Shown: positions 25,550-32,444 of the stretch, in pieces | How positions within the stretch are numbered: position 1 is the first letter of the stretch | Layout: every line of letters starts with the position of its first letter | DNA from: Acidobacterium capsulatum ATCC 51196 | GTDB taxonomy: Bacteria; Acidobacteriota; Terriglobia; Terriglobales; Acidobacteriaceae | Assembly (NCBI RefSeq): GCF_000022565.1 | Contig: NC_012483.1 | Coordinates: 496,001 to 560,000 of the forward strand | Direction of reading: 5' to 3' | DNA: 64,000 nt | Position numbers and translations under genes: made by a program | The notes under the pieces: model-generated | What the model saw: only the letters and a program-made list of their open reading frames with translations | What the model was told of the DNA's origin: nothing | Database searches by the model: none

Positions 25550-25837
25550 TCAGAAGGCCTCCGCGGACTTTGACGCCGGAACGGATATCACATCGCGGAT
25601 AGGGAAATAATTCGAAATTGGCTGCGCGTGCGGAATACTCTCTCGGCGCCGAACTTGTTGTCCTGCCGGTCGCCACGTCTCCACCACATAAAATCGCGAG
25701 CATTCTGCGCAGAGCCAGATCATTTGCATTCGCGGCAACTGCTCCTCACCATCCAAAGAGGTTGCGTCTACCCAGTGCAGGCTGCCACTACGAAAATAGA
25801 GAGCTTCTGCATTACAAATTGGATTCGCGCAACGCAT
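25550..25837 (-). CDS. Small putative zinc-binding protein, unknown function
   Basis: A 95-residue protein with two cysteine pairs, MRCANPICNAEALYFRSGSLHW and WLCAECSRFYVVETW (C-x4-C, about 33 residues, C-x2-C), which looks like a small zinc ribbon. The rest is polar and ends SVPASKSAEAF. I do not recognise a named family. It is set 22 bases after the stop of one usp gene and 64 before the next, all on one strand, so it probably belongs to the same transcript. Its role may be redox or metal related, but this is only inference from the cysteines and the context. Confidence 0.65.
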   Translation of the reverse strand: MRCANPICNAEALYFRSGSLHWVDATSLDGEEQLPRMQMIWLCAECSRFYVVETWRPAGQQVRRRESIPHAQPISNYFPIRDVISVPASKSAEAF

Positions 25838-25859
25838 ACCGGCTCCTTTCGAACAATCG

Positions 25860-26822
25860 TCAGTGGGTTGCGGCAGATGTCTCTTTCTGCCCCGCCGCTT
25901 CCGCTGCCATTGTTTTTCCCGGGTGCGGAAGAGTCAGCACTGGAATGAACGCAGACGCCATAACCCGGTACACGGCATTTTCAGCCAGCGTGCCATGACG
26001 ATGCTTTTCGTTCCAGCCCATCAGTATCCAATCCGCGTCAAAGCGTGACGCGCTTTCCAAAATCTCTTCCACAACTTCGCCGCATGCTACATGGGTACGC
26101 AGCTCCACGGTCATCGTAGTTTTATCTGGAATCAATCCATCCAGCAGAACCTTTGCCTCTTCGATGTCCATTGCCAGCCGCCCATCCTGCTCAGACTCGG
26201 GGCCGACCACGTGCATCAATATCAACGACGCCCCGTATCCTTCGGCCAGTTTGCGCGCCGCATCGGCATCAGCCAGATCTTGCTCCCGATCCTTTAATGC
26301 CACGGCAAACAAGATGCGCTTCGGCTCCGCGACCAGGCGAGGCGTTTTCACCTTCGGCCCCACCGCAAACATTGGTACAAAAACGGTGCGGAGCAGACTC
26401 TTGGCCACCGAACCCAAAACAAGCTGCCCCATGCGGCCTCGCCCATGGGTCCCTATGATGAGCCGGTCCGCATCCAGACGATGCATTTCATCTCGTACAA
26501 CCTCTGCCGCTGAAACGCCATGCCGTACCACCGAATCGCAGGTCACTCCCTCGCTGCGGGCCTTCTGCACCAGTTCCGCCAGAATTCGCTCAGCAAACTC
26601 TTCCGCGTCCATTCCGCCATCCGGCGGCACCATGGCTTCCGCGGTCCAAGGGGTCATCAGGCTTGTCAGCAGGGCATGCACCAGAGTGAGTTGAGCATGA
26701 TTGCTTTTTGCCTGTGCGATGGCCAGGGGTAACAGAATGTCTGCGTCGCAAAGGTCGGTCGCCATCACAATTTGCGCAGGGTGAAGCAGGCTTTCCGAAG
26801 TGGGATGAATCATTTCCTGCAT
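25860..26822 (-). CDS. Tandem universal stress protein (UspA family, ATP-binding type)
   Basis: 320 residues from ATG 26822, which has AGGAGG eight bases upstream. The first Usp domain contains IVMATDLCDADILLPLAIAQA and a full ATP motif GTHGRGRMGQLVLGSVAK (G-2x-G-9x-G-S), so this copy should bind ATP. The second domain begins KRILFAVALKDREQDLADAD and has a degenerate loop. It is the first gene of the minus-strand stress cluster and lies 82.5 bases from the centre of a CRP/FNR-type palindrome, about the spacing for a start site 41 bases upstream of the gene. The longer frame to 26867 is unlikely. Confidence 0.92.
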   Translation of the reverse strand: MQEMIHPTSESLLHPAQIVMATDLCDADILLPLAIAQAKSNHAQLTLVHALLTSLMTPWTAEAMVPPDGGMDAEEFAERILAELVQKARSEGVTCDSVVRHGVSAAEVVRDEMHRLDADRLIIGTHGRGRMGQLVLGSVAKSLLRTVFVPMFAVGPKVKTPRLVAEPKRILFAVALKDREQDLADADAARKLAEGYGASLILMHVVGPESEQDGRLAMDIEEAKVLLDGLIPDKTTMTVELRTHVACGEVVEEILESASRFDADWILMGWNEKHRHGTLAENAVYRVMASAFIPVLTLPHPGKTMAAEAAGQKETSAATH

Positions 26823-26896
26823 AGCCGATCCTCCTGAGGTCCCTTTTAGCATCGCGCGCCTTTTCATCCCGAAATGTGCCAGCGATTACAGCACAG

Positions 26897-26912
26897 AGTG
26901 ACGGCCGTCACA
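26897..26912 (-). promoter_or_regulatory. CRP/FNR-type operator upstream of the stress cluster (site B)
   Basis: AGTGACGGCCGTCACA carries the perfect core GTGAC-N4-GTCAC. Its centre is 82.5 bases from the usp ATG at 26822. It also lies in the divergent space before the STAS-regulator operon, so it could feed back on that operon. Confidence 0.65.
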
Positions 26913-27018
26913 GCGGAACCCTATCGAACGAGCTACTCGGCCATCTCCGAAGAAAGTCTTCCCGCACTTCCCTTCCAACTTCACTGGAGCGTCATGAGGA
27001 GTGCGCGGCATCACCCGA

Positions 27019-27058
27019 TGACGATATTTCGTCATTTGACGATGATTCGTCATCGTCA
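27019..27058 (+). promoter_or_regulatory. Twin palindromes, candidate enhancer (UAS) for a sigma-54 activator
   Basis: Two 16-base palindromes, TGACGATATTTCGTCA (27019-27034) and TGACGATGATTCGTCA (27037-27052), share identical arms TGACGA/TCGTCA with N4 spacers and centres 18 bases apart; a further TCGTCA half-site ends at 27058. They are about 135 and 153 bases upstream of the start predicted from the sigma-54 promoter at 27154, the normal enhancer distance. The activator gene at 28313 is the obvious candidate to bind them. Confidence 0.65.
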
Positions 27059-27153
27059 CCATGCCTCCTGAGCTCCACAAAGCCAGGCCGGAGCTATCCG
27101 CAAGTGATAGACATCACTGGACCTATGTGCTGTTCGTCACTCTCTCGGCCCTT

Positions 27154-27168
27154 TGGCACAGCAATTGC
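27154..27168 (+). promoter_or_regulatory. Sigma-54 (-24/-12) promoter before the STAS-regulator operon
   Basis: TGGCACAGCAATTGC fits the sigma-54 consensus: GG at 27155-27156, exactly ten bases, then GC at 27167-27168. Transcription would start near 27180, 17 bases before the GTG of the STAS gene. Confidence 0.7.
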
Positions 27169-27196
27169 CTTTACCTGTGCAGAGAGCAAACGCAGC

Positions 27197-27478
27197 GTGT
27201 TGAAATTATCCGTAAAAAATGATCCCGAAGCTCTCCATCTTTATTTGGAAGGCCGCGTGGTGCCCCCGTGGACCGATGAGTTGGAAAAGCTCTGGCACCA
27301 GACGGCCGGCCATCTGGCCGATAAAAAGCTCTTCCTCAATCTTTGCGGAACTACGTTCGTCGATCGAAACGGCATGCGCATTCTTCGCCAAATCGTTCAG
27401 GCGCACAACCCCATCATCCTCGCGGACTCGCCGTTGACGCGGCAGTTTGCAGAACAGGCGCGACAGGCAGAAGGTTGA
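27197..27478 (+). CDS. Small STAS-domain protein
   Basis: 93 residues from GTG 27197: LKLSVKNDPEALHLYLEGRV, then LFLNLCGTTFVDRNGMRILR and ADSPLTRQFAEQ, the SpoIIAA-like STAS fold. The phosphorylatable Ser of anti-anti-sigma factors (DSSG) is replaced here (DRNG), so switching by an anti-sigma kinase is not expected. The frame is open upstream to 26876, but that part would lie upstream of the predicted sigma-54 transcription start and looks non-coding. It is 25 bases from the CRP/FNR gene and probably co-transcribed. It may be a protein-protein regulator of the same circuit; its function is unknown. Confidence 0.75.
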   Translation: MLKLSVKNDPEALHLYLEGRVVPPWTDELEKLWHQTAGHLADKKLFLNLCGTTFVDRNGMRILRQIVQAHNPIILADSPLTRQFAEQARQAEG

Positions 27479-27503
27479 ATGCCCGCCATTCAGGAGTTTT
27501 GAG

Positions 27504-28220
27504 ATGAGCACCCATAACGGAAATCACGAACCCTTGCACTGCGAGAACTGCCAGATTCGTTCCGCAGGCATGTTCTGCAACCTGCCTGCGGGCGCGGCGG
27601 CAGCGTTCACGGCAAACAAGCACACGTCTACCTTTCCGGCCGGCACCTTTCTTTTTTTCGAGCGGGAGTCAAATCGCGGCGTTTACATTGTCTGCTCCGG
27701 CCAGATCAAACTCTCCGTCAGTTCCAGCTCCGGCAAAACACTCATTCTAAAAATTGCTCGCCCCGGTGACATTCTGGGGCTCAGCTCTTCGCTCACCGGC
27801 GCGGCTTATGAGGCGACGGCCGAGGTGCTGCAGACCGCTCGCGTCACCTATCTCCGCACGGACGAGCTGCGAACCATCATGCTGCAGTACCCAGACGTCT
27901 ACGCCAGCATCATCCGCCAGCTCAACTTGCAATATGAGACCGCCTGCGAACAACTGCGAACCATCGCCCTCTGCAACTCCACCACGGAGAAGGTAGCGCG
28001 GCTGCTTCTGCAATGGTCCCGCCAGGGCCGGCAGACACCTGAAGGAACGCAGTTCACGGTTCCGCTCACGCACGAACAGATTGCCGAATGCGTGGGAGCA
28101 ACCCGGGAAACGATTACGCGGACCCTCAGCGACTTCCGCAACAAGCACCTGATTGCCCTGCACGGGGCAAATATGGTGATCCCAGACCGGCACGCGCTGG
28201 CCATGGTCTGCGGAGCCTGA
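27504..28220 (+). CDS. CRP/FNR-family transcriptional regulator with Cys-rich amino end
   Basis: 238 residues. ATG 27504 follows AGGAG at a good distance. Four cysteines are placed as in FNR-like sensors: C13, C16, C25 (C-x2-C-x8-C) and C64 in GVYIVCSGQIKLS, so a [4Fe-4S] cluster that reads oxygen or NO is plausible. A cyclic-nucleotide-type beta roll follows, then the helix-turn-helix with recognition helix GATRETITRTLS. R201, E202 and R206 stand where E. coli CRP has R180, E181 and R185, which read TGTGA; FNR has Val at the first of these. This agrees with the TGTGA-N6-TCACA-like sites found at five promoters nearby. It is therefore the likely master regulator of the island, itself under a sigma-54 promoter. 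Confidence 0.88.
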   Translation: MSTHNGNHEPLHCENCQIRSAGMFCNLPAGAAAAFTANKHTSTFPAGTFLFFERESNRGVYIVCSGQIKLSVSSSSGKTLILKIARPGDILGLSSSLTGAAYEATAEVLQTARVTYLRTDELRTIMLQYPDVYASIIRQLNLQYETACEQLRTIALCNSTTEKVARLLLQWSRQGRQTPEGTQFTVPLTHEQIAECVGATRETITRTLSDFRNKHLIALHGANMVIPDRHALAMVCGA

Positions 28221-28253
28221 TCGCACAAATCTATTCAGATACCTGATGAGGAG

Positions 28254-28274
28254 GGGGAAGCTTTTTGCTTCCCC
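28254..28274. other. Hairpin between the regulator and the sigma-54 activator
   Basis: GGGGAAGC, loop TTTTT, GCTTCCCC. No T-run follows, so termination would be weak. It may reduce read-through from the regulator gene into the activator gene. Confidence 0.45.
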
Positions 28275-28312
28275 TTGCTATTGCGGGTAACCTGCTGCAA
28301 ACTTTTGGTGGT

Positions 28313-30610
28313 ATGAAAGTTGACCTGCAGGTTACCTCGGGAAATAACGCCGCAGAAAGTTCTGAATTGCTGCGCGCCGTCTTTGAGCGTGCGCCCGACG
28401 CTATCCTCATCGTGGATACGCGTGGCCGGATTACCGGAGCCAATGAGACGGCGGAGCGTACCTTTGGCTACCAACGGGACGAACTCGTTGGTCAGTCGAT
28501 CGAAGTCCTGATCCCGGCTCGATTTCGCAAAGATCACCCCGCACACCTGCAGGGCTATCAGGCGGCTCCGCATACCCGTCCGATGGGGGCGGATCTCAAA
28601 CTTTTTGGACTTCGCCGCGATGGAACCGAATTTCCGGTCGACGTCATGCTCAGTCCCCTGCCGACCGAAAGCCAGACGCTCTCGCTGGCCGTTGTTCGCG
28701 ATATCACCCAGCGCAGATCCATTGAGCAGAAATTGGAACAGACCCAGCAGCATTTCCGCGCCATCGTTGAGGGCGCGCGGGACTATGCCATCTTCATGCT
28801 TGATCCTCAGGGGTGCGTCATCACCTGGAATCCCGGCGCCGGCCAAATCCACGGTTACCGCACCGAAGAGATTACCGGCCAGCACTTCTCGCTCTTCTTT
28901 CTTCAGGAAGATCGTGAGCGCGGAAAACCGGAGCACGAACTCTCCATTGCCTCTGCGGAAGGCCGTTACGAAGATGAGGGATGGCGCATTCGCAAGGATG
29001 GCTCACGTTTCTGGGCAAATGTGCTCATCACTGCTCTTTATGATCAGCAACGGCAGATCATCGGCTATTCCAAGCTCACACGCGACCTCACAGAACGCCG
29101 CCGCGCTGAAGAGGCGCTGTTGGCCGAACTGAGCGTCTCTGTTTTGCCAGGCCTCAAGATTCAGCAGATGCTGCATGCCGTTGCCTCCAGCATGCAACGC
29201 ATCGTCGCGCATGACTATGCCAGCATCACCCTGCTTGATCAAAGCAAGAACGTGCTCCACAGCTATATTCTCAGCGCTGCAGGCGACAGCGGCCCGGAGA
29301 TGGAACTAAGCGTGGCACCTGAGTCATCCCCTGAAGCAGCCGTGTTGCATACTCACGAGGCGCTGTTCCTACCCTCGCTGCAAGACAGCAGTTTCCCTCA
29401 GGACGCTTTACGGCACGCGCTCTCCTCGGGCATTCACGCAGCCTGGTGGTTGCCGCTGGTGCATGAAGGTAGGGTTGCCGGAGCGCTTTGTATCGGCGTG
29501 CGAAATCCGAAAACTCTCGAGCACGTGAGCCGCCACACACTCACCCAGATGGCCGCCCAGATCGCGCTGACCATTCAGGGCATCAATGCAGCCCGGCAGC
29601 TCTCTGCGCAGACGCAAAAACTGAAAGAAGAAAAGCGATATCTCGAAGAAGAACTCCGAACCGAATACAGCTTCGAAGAGATTGTCGGCAACGGAGAGAG
29701 CCTGCGGCGAGTTCTCAAACAGGTGGAAACAGTTGCCCCTACAGATGCCACCACTCTCATTCTGGGAGAGACTGGCACGGGCAAAGAGCTCATTGCTCGC
29801 GCCATCCATAACCTCAGCGCGCGCGACGGCCATACCTTCGTCAAGGTGAACTGCTCCTCCATCCCTACGGGCCTGCTTGAAAGCGAACTGTTTGGCCATG
29901 AAAAGGGCGCGTTCACCGGCGCAATTCAACAGCGCATCGGGCGGCTGGAACTCGCCCATCAGGGCACACTTTTCCTCGATGAAATCGGCGATCTTCCTCT
30001 GGACTTGCAGCCGAAGTTGCTGCGCGCACTGCAGGAAAAAGAGATTGAGCGTCTCGGCGGCCGGCGCACCATCCCGGTCGATTTTCGCTTGCTGGCCGCT
30101 ACTCATCGCGACCTTGCCCGCATGGTCAAAGACGGTCAGTTCCGCAGCGATCTCTACTATCGCCTCAAGGTCTTCCCCATTCTTTTGCCGCCATTGCGTC
30201 AGCGTCGCGAAGATATCCCCGAACTTGTGAATTATTTTGTCGCCAAGCATGCCCGGCGCATGAACAAGCACATTGAAGAGATTCCCGAGCCCGTCATGTC
30301 CGCGCTCGTGCGCTGGCACTGGCCCGGCAACATTCGCGAGCTTGAGAACTTTTTGGAGCGCGCTGTCATTCTGACCCGGGGGCCACTGCTGCGCGCCCCC
30401 TTGTCAGAGCTACAGGAGTTGAATATTGAAACGGACGAACCCCAGTCGACTCTTGAAGCTGCGGAGCGCGCTCATATTCTCCAGGTGCTGCGAGATTGTG
30501 ACGGCGTAATCGCCGGAGCAGGTGGCGCTGCGGAACGGCTCGGGCTCAAGCGCACCACCCTCAACTCCCGCATGAAAAAGCTGGGCATCGAACGCCGGGA
30601 ATACCTCTGA
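28313..30610 (+). CDS. Sigma-54-dependent activator with PAS-PAS-GAF sensor (FhlA/NtrC class)
   Basis: About 765 residues. Two PAS domains (starting near 19 and 147) and a GAF domain (~290-430) form the sensor. An AAA+ domain follows with Walker A GETGTGKE near 484, the sigma-54 contact loop GAFTGA near 532 and Walker [11 protein letters not shown] near 553. A Fis-type helix-turn-helix ([20 protein letters not shown]) ends the protein. All parts needed for remodelling sigma-54 polymerase are intact. There is no receiver domain, so it senses its signal directly, perhaps redox or a gas via PAS/GAF. It lies just downstream of the STAS-CRP/FNR pair, whose promoter is of sigma-54 type, so it probably activates that operon. 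The start at 28313 is chosen just before the conserved part; the SD is weak. Confidence 0.92.
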   Translation: MKVDLQVTSGNNAAESSELLRAVFERAPDAILIVDTRGRITGANETAERTFGYQRDELVGQSIEVLIPARFRKDHPAHLQGYQAAPHTRPMGADLKLFGLRRDGTEFPVDVMLSPLPTESQTLSLAVVRDITQRRSIEQKLEQTQQHFRAIVEGARDYAIFMLDPQGCVITWNPGAGQIHGYRTEEITGQHFSLFFLQEDRERGKPEHELSIASAEGRYEDEGWRIRKDGSRFWANVLITALYDQQRQIIGYSKLTRDLTERRRAEEALLAELSVSVLPGLKIQQMLHAVASSMQRIVAHDYASITLLDQSKNVLHSYILSAAGDSGPEMELSVAPESSPEAAVLHTHEALFLPSLQDSSFPQDALRHALSSGIHAAWWLPLVHEGRVAGALCIGVRNPKTLEHVSRHTLTQMAAQIALTIQGINAARQLSAQTQKLKEEKRYLEEELRTEYSFEEIVGNGESLRRVLKQVETVAPTDATTLILGETGTGKELIARAIHNLSARDGHTFVKVNCSSIPTGLLESELFGHEKGAFTGAIQQRIGRLELAHQGTLFLDEIGDLPLDLQPKLLRALQEKEIERLGGRRTIPVDFRLLAATHRDLARMVKDGQFRSDLYYRLKVFPILLPPLRQRREDIPELVNYFVAKHARRMNKHIEEIPEPVMSALVRWHWPGNIRELENFLERAVILTRGPLLRAPLSELQELNIETDEPQSTLEAAERAHILQVLRDCDGVIAGAGGAAERLGLKRTTLNSRMKKLGIERREYL

Positions 30611-30637
30611 TTCCCGGCGCTTGATGCCGCTCTCGTC

Positions 30638-32077
30638 TTACTGTGTCATGCCGAGTTCTGCCAGTGGCTTGGGATTCGGGTCTCCCATCGCCACAATGTT
30701 GTGACAGACGGTGCAATCGTTCGTCAGCGCAGTTCCGCCGGTTGTGACGTGATTGCCGTCATGACAGCGGAAGCAACCCGGGCTCGCCATATGCCCGATG
30801 TTGTTCGGGTGTGTGCCCCAGGTCACCTTCATGAAAGGAAAGACATTCTGCTCATAGAGTGCGACGAGTTCCTGCCCTGCCTGCTTCACCTCAGAGGATT
30901 GCCCGCTCCAGATCGCTGGATAATTCGTACGGTAGTACGCCTCCAGCGCCTTGGGAATCTTGGTCGCGGCCTCACCCTGCGATACATAATTAGCCTGAAT
31001 CAAAGCCATGCCTTCCTTATGCAGATAGGGTAAGGAAGCAGGCAGCGCGCCGCCGGCCATCGCGCGATCCATGGCATCACCGGGGGATGCAAAGGAGTGC
31101 GCCGCGCGGTTATGGCAATCAATGCAACCCATGACCCTTGGCTTCTGATTGGCGGCAGGATGGAATCCGGCAACGGCATAGACCGTTTTCGTTCCATCAG
31201 GATGAATCACTGCCACCCAGGGAATCGTCTGATCGCTCGCGTCGGTGGCTATGTATTCAATCTTCTCTTTGTAGTGCGAGCCGTGAATACCGGAGTAGAC
31301 GCCCGCGGCATTTCTTCCGCCCACATGCATCACGAGCACAGTGTGCGTCAGCGTATTCTTCTCGTCATCGCCAAAGGTATTCTTCACTACGAGCTGATCG
31401 CCGGCATAGCGGGTCGGCGAATGACACCGCTCGCAGGTCACAGTCGGAGGCGGAAGTTTGTTGTCCGCCATAATGGGCCGCGGATAGCTATGGAACAAAA
31501 CCATCAAAAGCTGCTTCGTTCCATTGGTCTTGGCATGTATGTACCCCGGAATCCCAGGCGCAACATGACACTCCACGCAGGCAACGTTCGTATGAAACTG
31601 CGAGTGATGATAAGCCACCCACTCCGGCTGCATCACATGGCAGGACGTTCCGCAGAACGAGGCTTGATCCATGTAAGCCACGCCACGGTAGCTTGCCGTG
31701 CCCACAATGACAAAATTAATGAAGGTGGCCACAACCACAAAGTCCACCGCGTGCCGGAACTTCGGATCGCGAAAATCAACCTGCGGATAGACCGAAGGAA
31801 TCTGTCCGGCTCGATAAAGGCTCCGCCGTCGCCATCCCATGCCAATAGGGATGAGCACGAGGCCAAACACAAACAAAGCCGGCAGCAGAAAATCAAAGAT
31901 GATGCCGGTGTATGGATTCGCGGATCCACCGTGGCCGATCAGAGTCACGACCCAGTAGCCCAGCAGCACAAATGCGGCGGCGGTCGTAATAGCGCCGCCG
32001 ATCAGACTGATCCAATTGTTGCCGTAGAAGAGGAATGGCCGCAGCCACTCCTCTTCCCATTGCTTCAGGCGACCCAT
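30638..32077 (-). CDS. Membrane-anchored multiheme cytochrome c (NapC/NirT-type domain)
   Basis: 479 residues. Three hydrophobic helices near the amino end (WISLIGGAITTAAAFVLLGY, IIFDFLLPALFVFGLVLIPI, FVVVATFINFVIVG) are followed by six heme-binding motifs: CGTSCH, CVECH, CERCH, CIDCH, CFRCH and CTVCH. The first, with three residues between the cysteines, sits in FCGTSCHVMQPEW, as in a NapC/NirT-related group with that spacing. NapC-type proteins take electrons from membrane quinol to periplasmic cytochromes. The long carboxyl part with three more hemes is beyond the usual NapC. It is last in the operon with the decaheme cytochrome and barrel protein, so it probably feeds electrons into that conduit (or receives them). 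Confidence 0.85.
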   Translation of the reverse strand: MGRLKQWEEEWLRPFLFYGNNWISLIGGAITTAAAFVLLGYWVVTLIGHGGSANPYTGIIFDFLLPALFVFGLVLIPIGMGWRRRSLYRAGQIPSVYPQVDFRDPKFRHAVDFVVVATFINFVIVGTASYRGVAYMDQASFCGTSCHVMQPEWVAYHHSQFHTNVACVECHVAPGIPGYIHAKTNGTKQLLMVLFHSYPRPIMADNKLPPPTVTCERCHSPTRYAGDQLVVKNTFGDDEKNTLTHTVLVMHVGGRNAAGVYSGIHGSHYKEKIEYIATDASDQTIPWVAVIHPDGTKTVYAVAGFHPAANQKPRVMGCIDCHNRAAHSFASPGDAMDRAMAGGALPASLPYLHKEGMALIQANYVSQGEAATKIPKALEAYYRTNYPAIWSGQSSEVKQAGQELVALYEQNVFPFMKVTWGTHPNNIGHMASPGCFRCHDGNHVTTGGTALTNDCTVCHNIVAMGDPNPKPLAELGMTQ

Positions 32078-32092
32078 AGTTTCCTCGACGGA

Positions 32093-32413
32093 CTACTTCT
32101 TTTGCAGGGTGCGAATATACGCAACCAGTTCTTTGACCTGCGTGCCTGAAAGCTGCGACTTGTAGGCAGGCATCTTTCCTTTGCCGTCTTCAACAATTGC
32201 CGTGAGCGCTGCGTTCGTCTGCTTCTTGCTTGCGGCAGAATCAAACGACGGCACGCCCATCATTTTCGCTACGGGAGTCGCGGCTTTCCCGTCAGCCCCG
32301 TGGCACATGGCGCACTTTGAGCCGTAGAGGCTGGCTGCCGGCCCCTGCGCAAAGACTGCGGGCACAGTAAGAACAGCAGCGGTGAGTACAACAAGAGAGC
32401 GGGTAAATTTCAC
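32093..32413 (-). CDS. Small monoheme cytochrome c (class I)
   Basis: 106 residues with a signal peptide ending ...VPAVFAQ, one heme motif CAMCHGADG, and a probable Met ligand in KGKMPAYKSQLSGTQ. This is the class I cytochrome c pattern of a soluble periplasmic electron carrier. It is 15 bases upstream of the NapC-like gene and 31 downstream of the barrel gene. In this operon it may shuttle electrons between the membrane cytochrome and the decaheme protein, or to an oxidase. Confidence 0.92.
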   Translation of the reverse strand: MKFTRSLVVLTAAVLTVPAVFAQGPAASLYGSKCAMCHGADGKAATPVAKMMGVPSFDSAASKKQTNAALTAIVEDGKGKMPAYKSQLSGTQVKELVAYIRTLQKK

Positions 32414-32444
32414 AATGGCCTCCTCATGGACCGGTTATATGTGC

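Noticed and set aside
26856-26876. A second sigma-54-like box (TGGCACATTTCGGGA) on the minus strand before the usp gene
   Set aside because: The -24 half is good, but the -12 half lacks GC at the required ten-base spacing.
26876-27196. Upstream extension of the STAS frame
   Set aside because: It would cover the operator, the twin palindromes and the sigma-54 promoter, and the predicted transcript starts after it.
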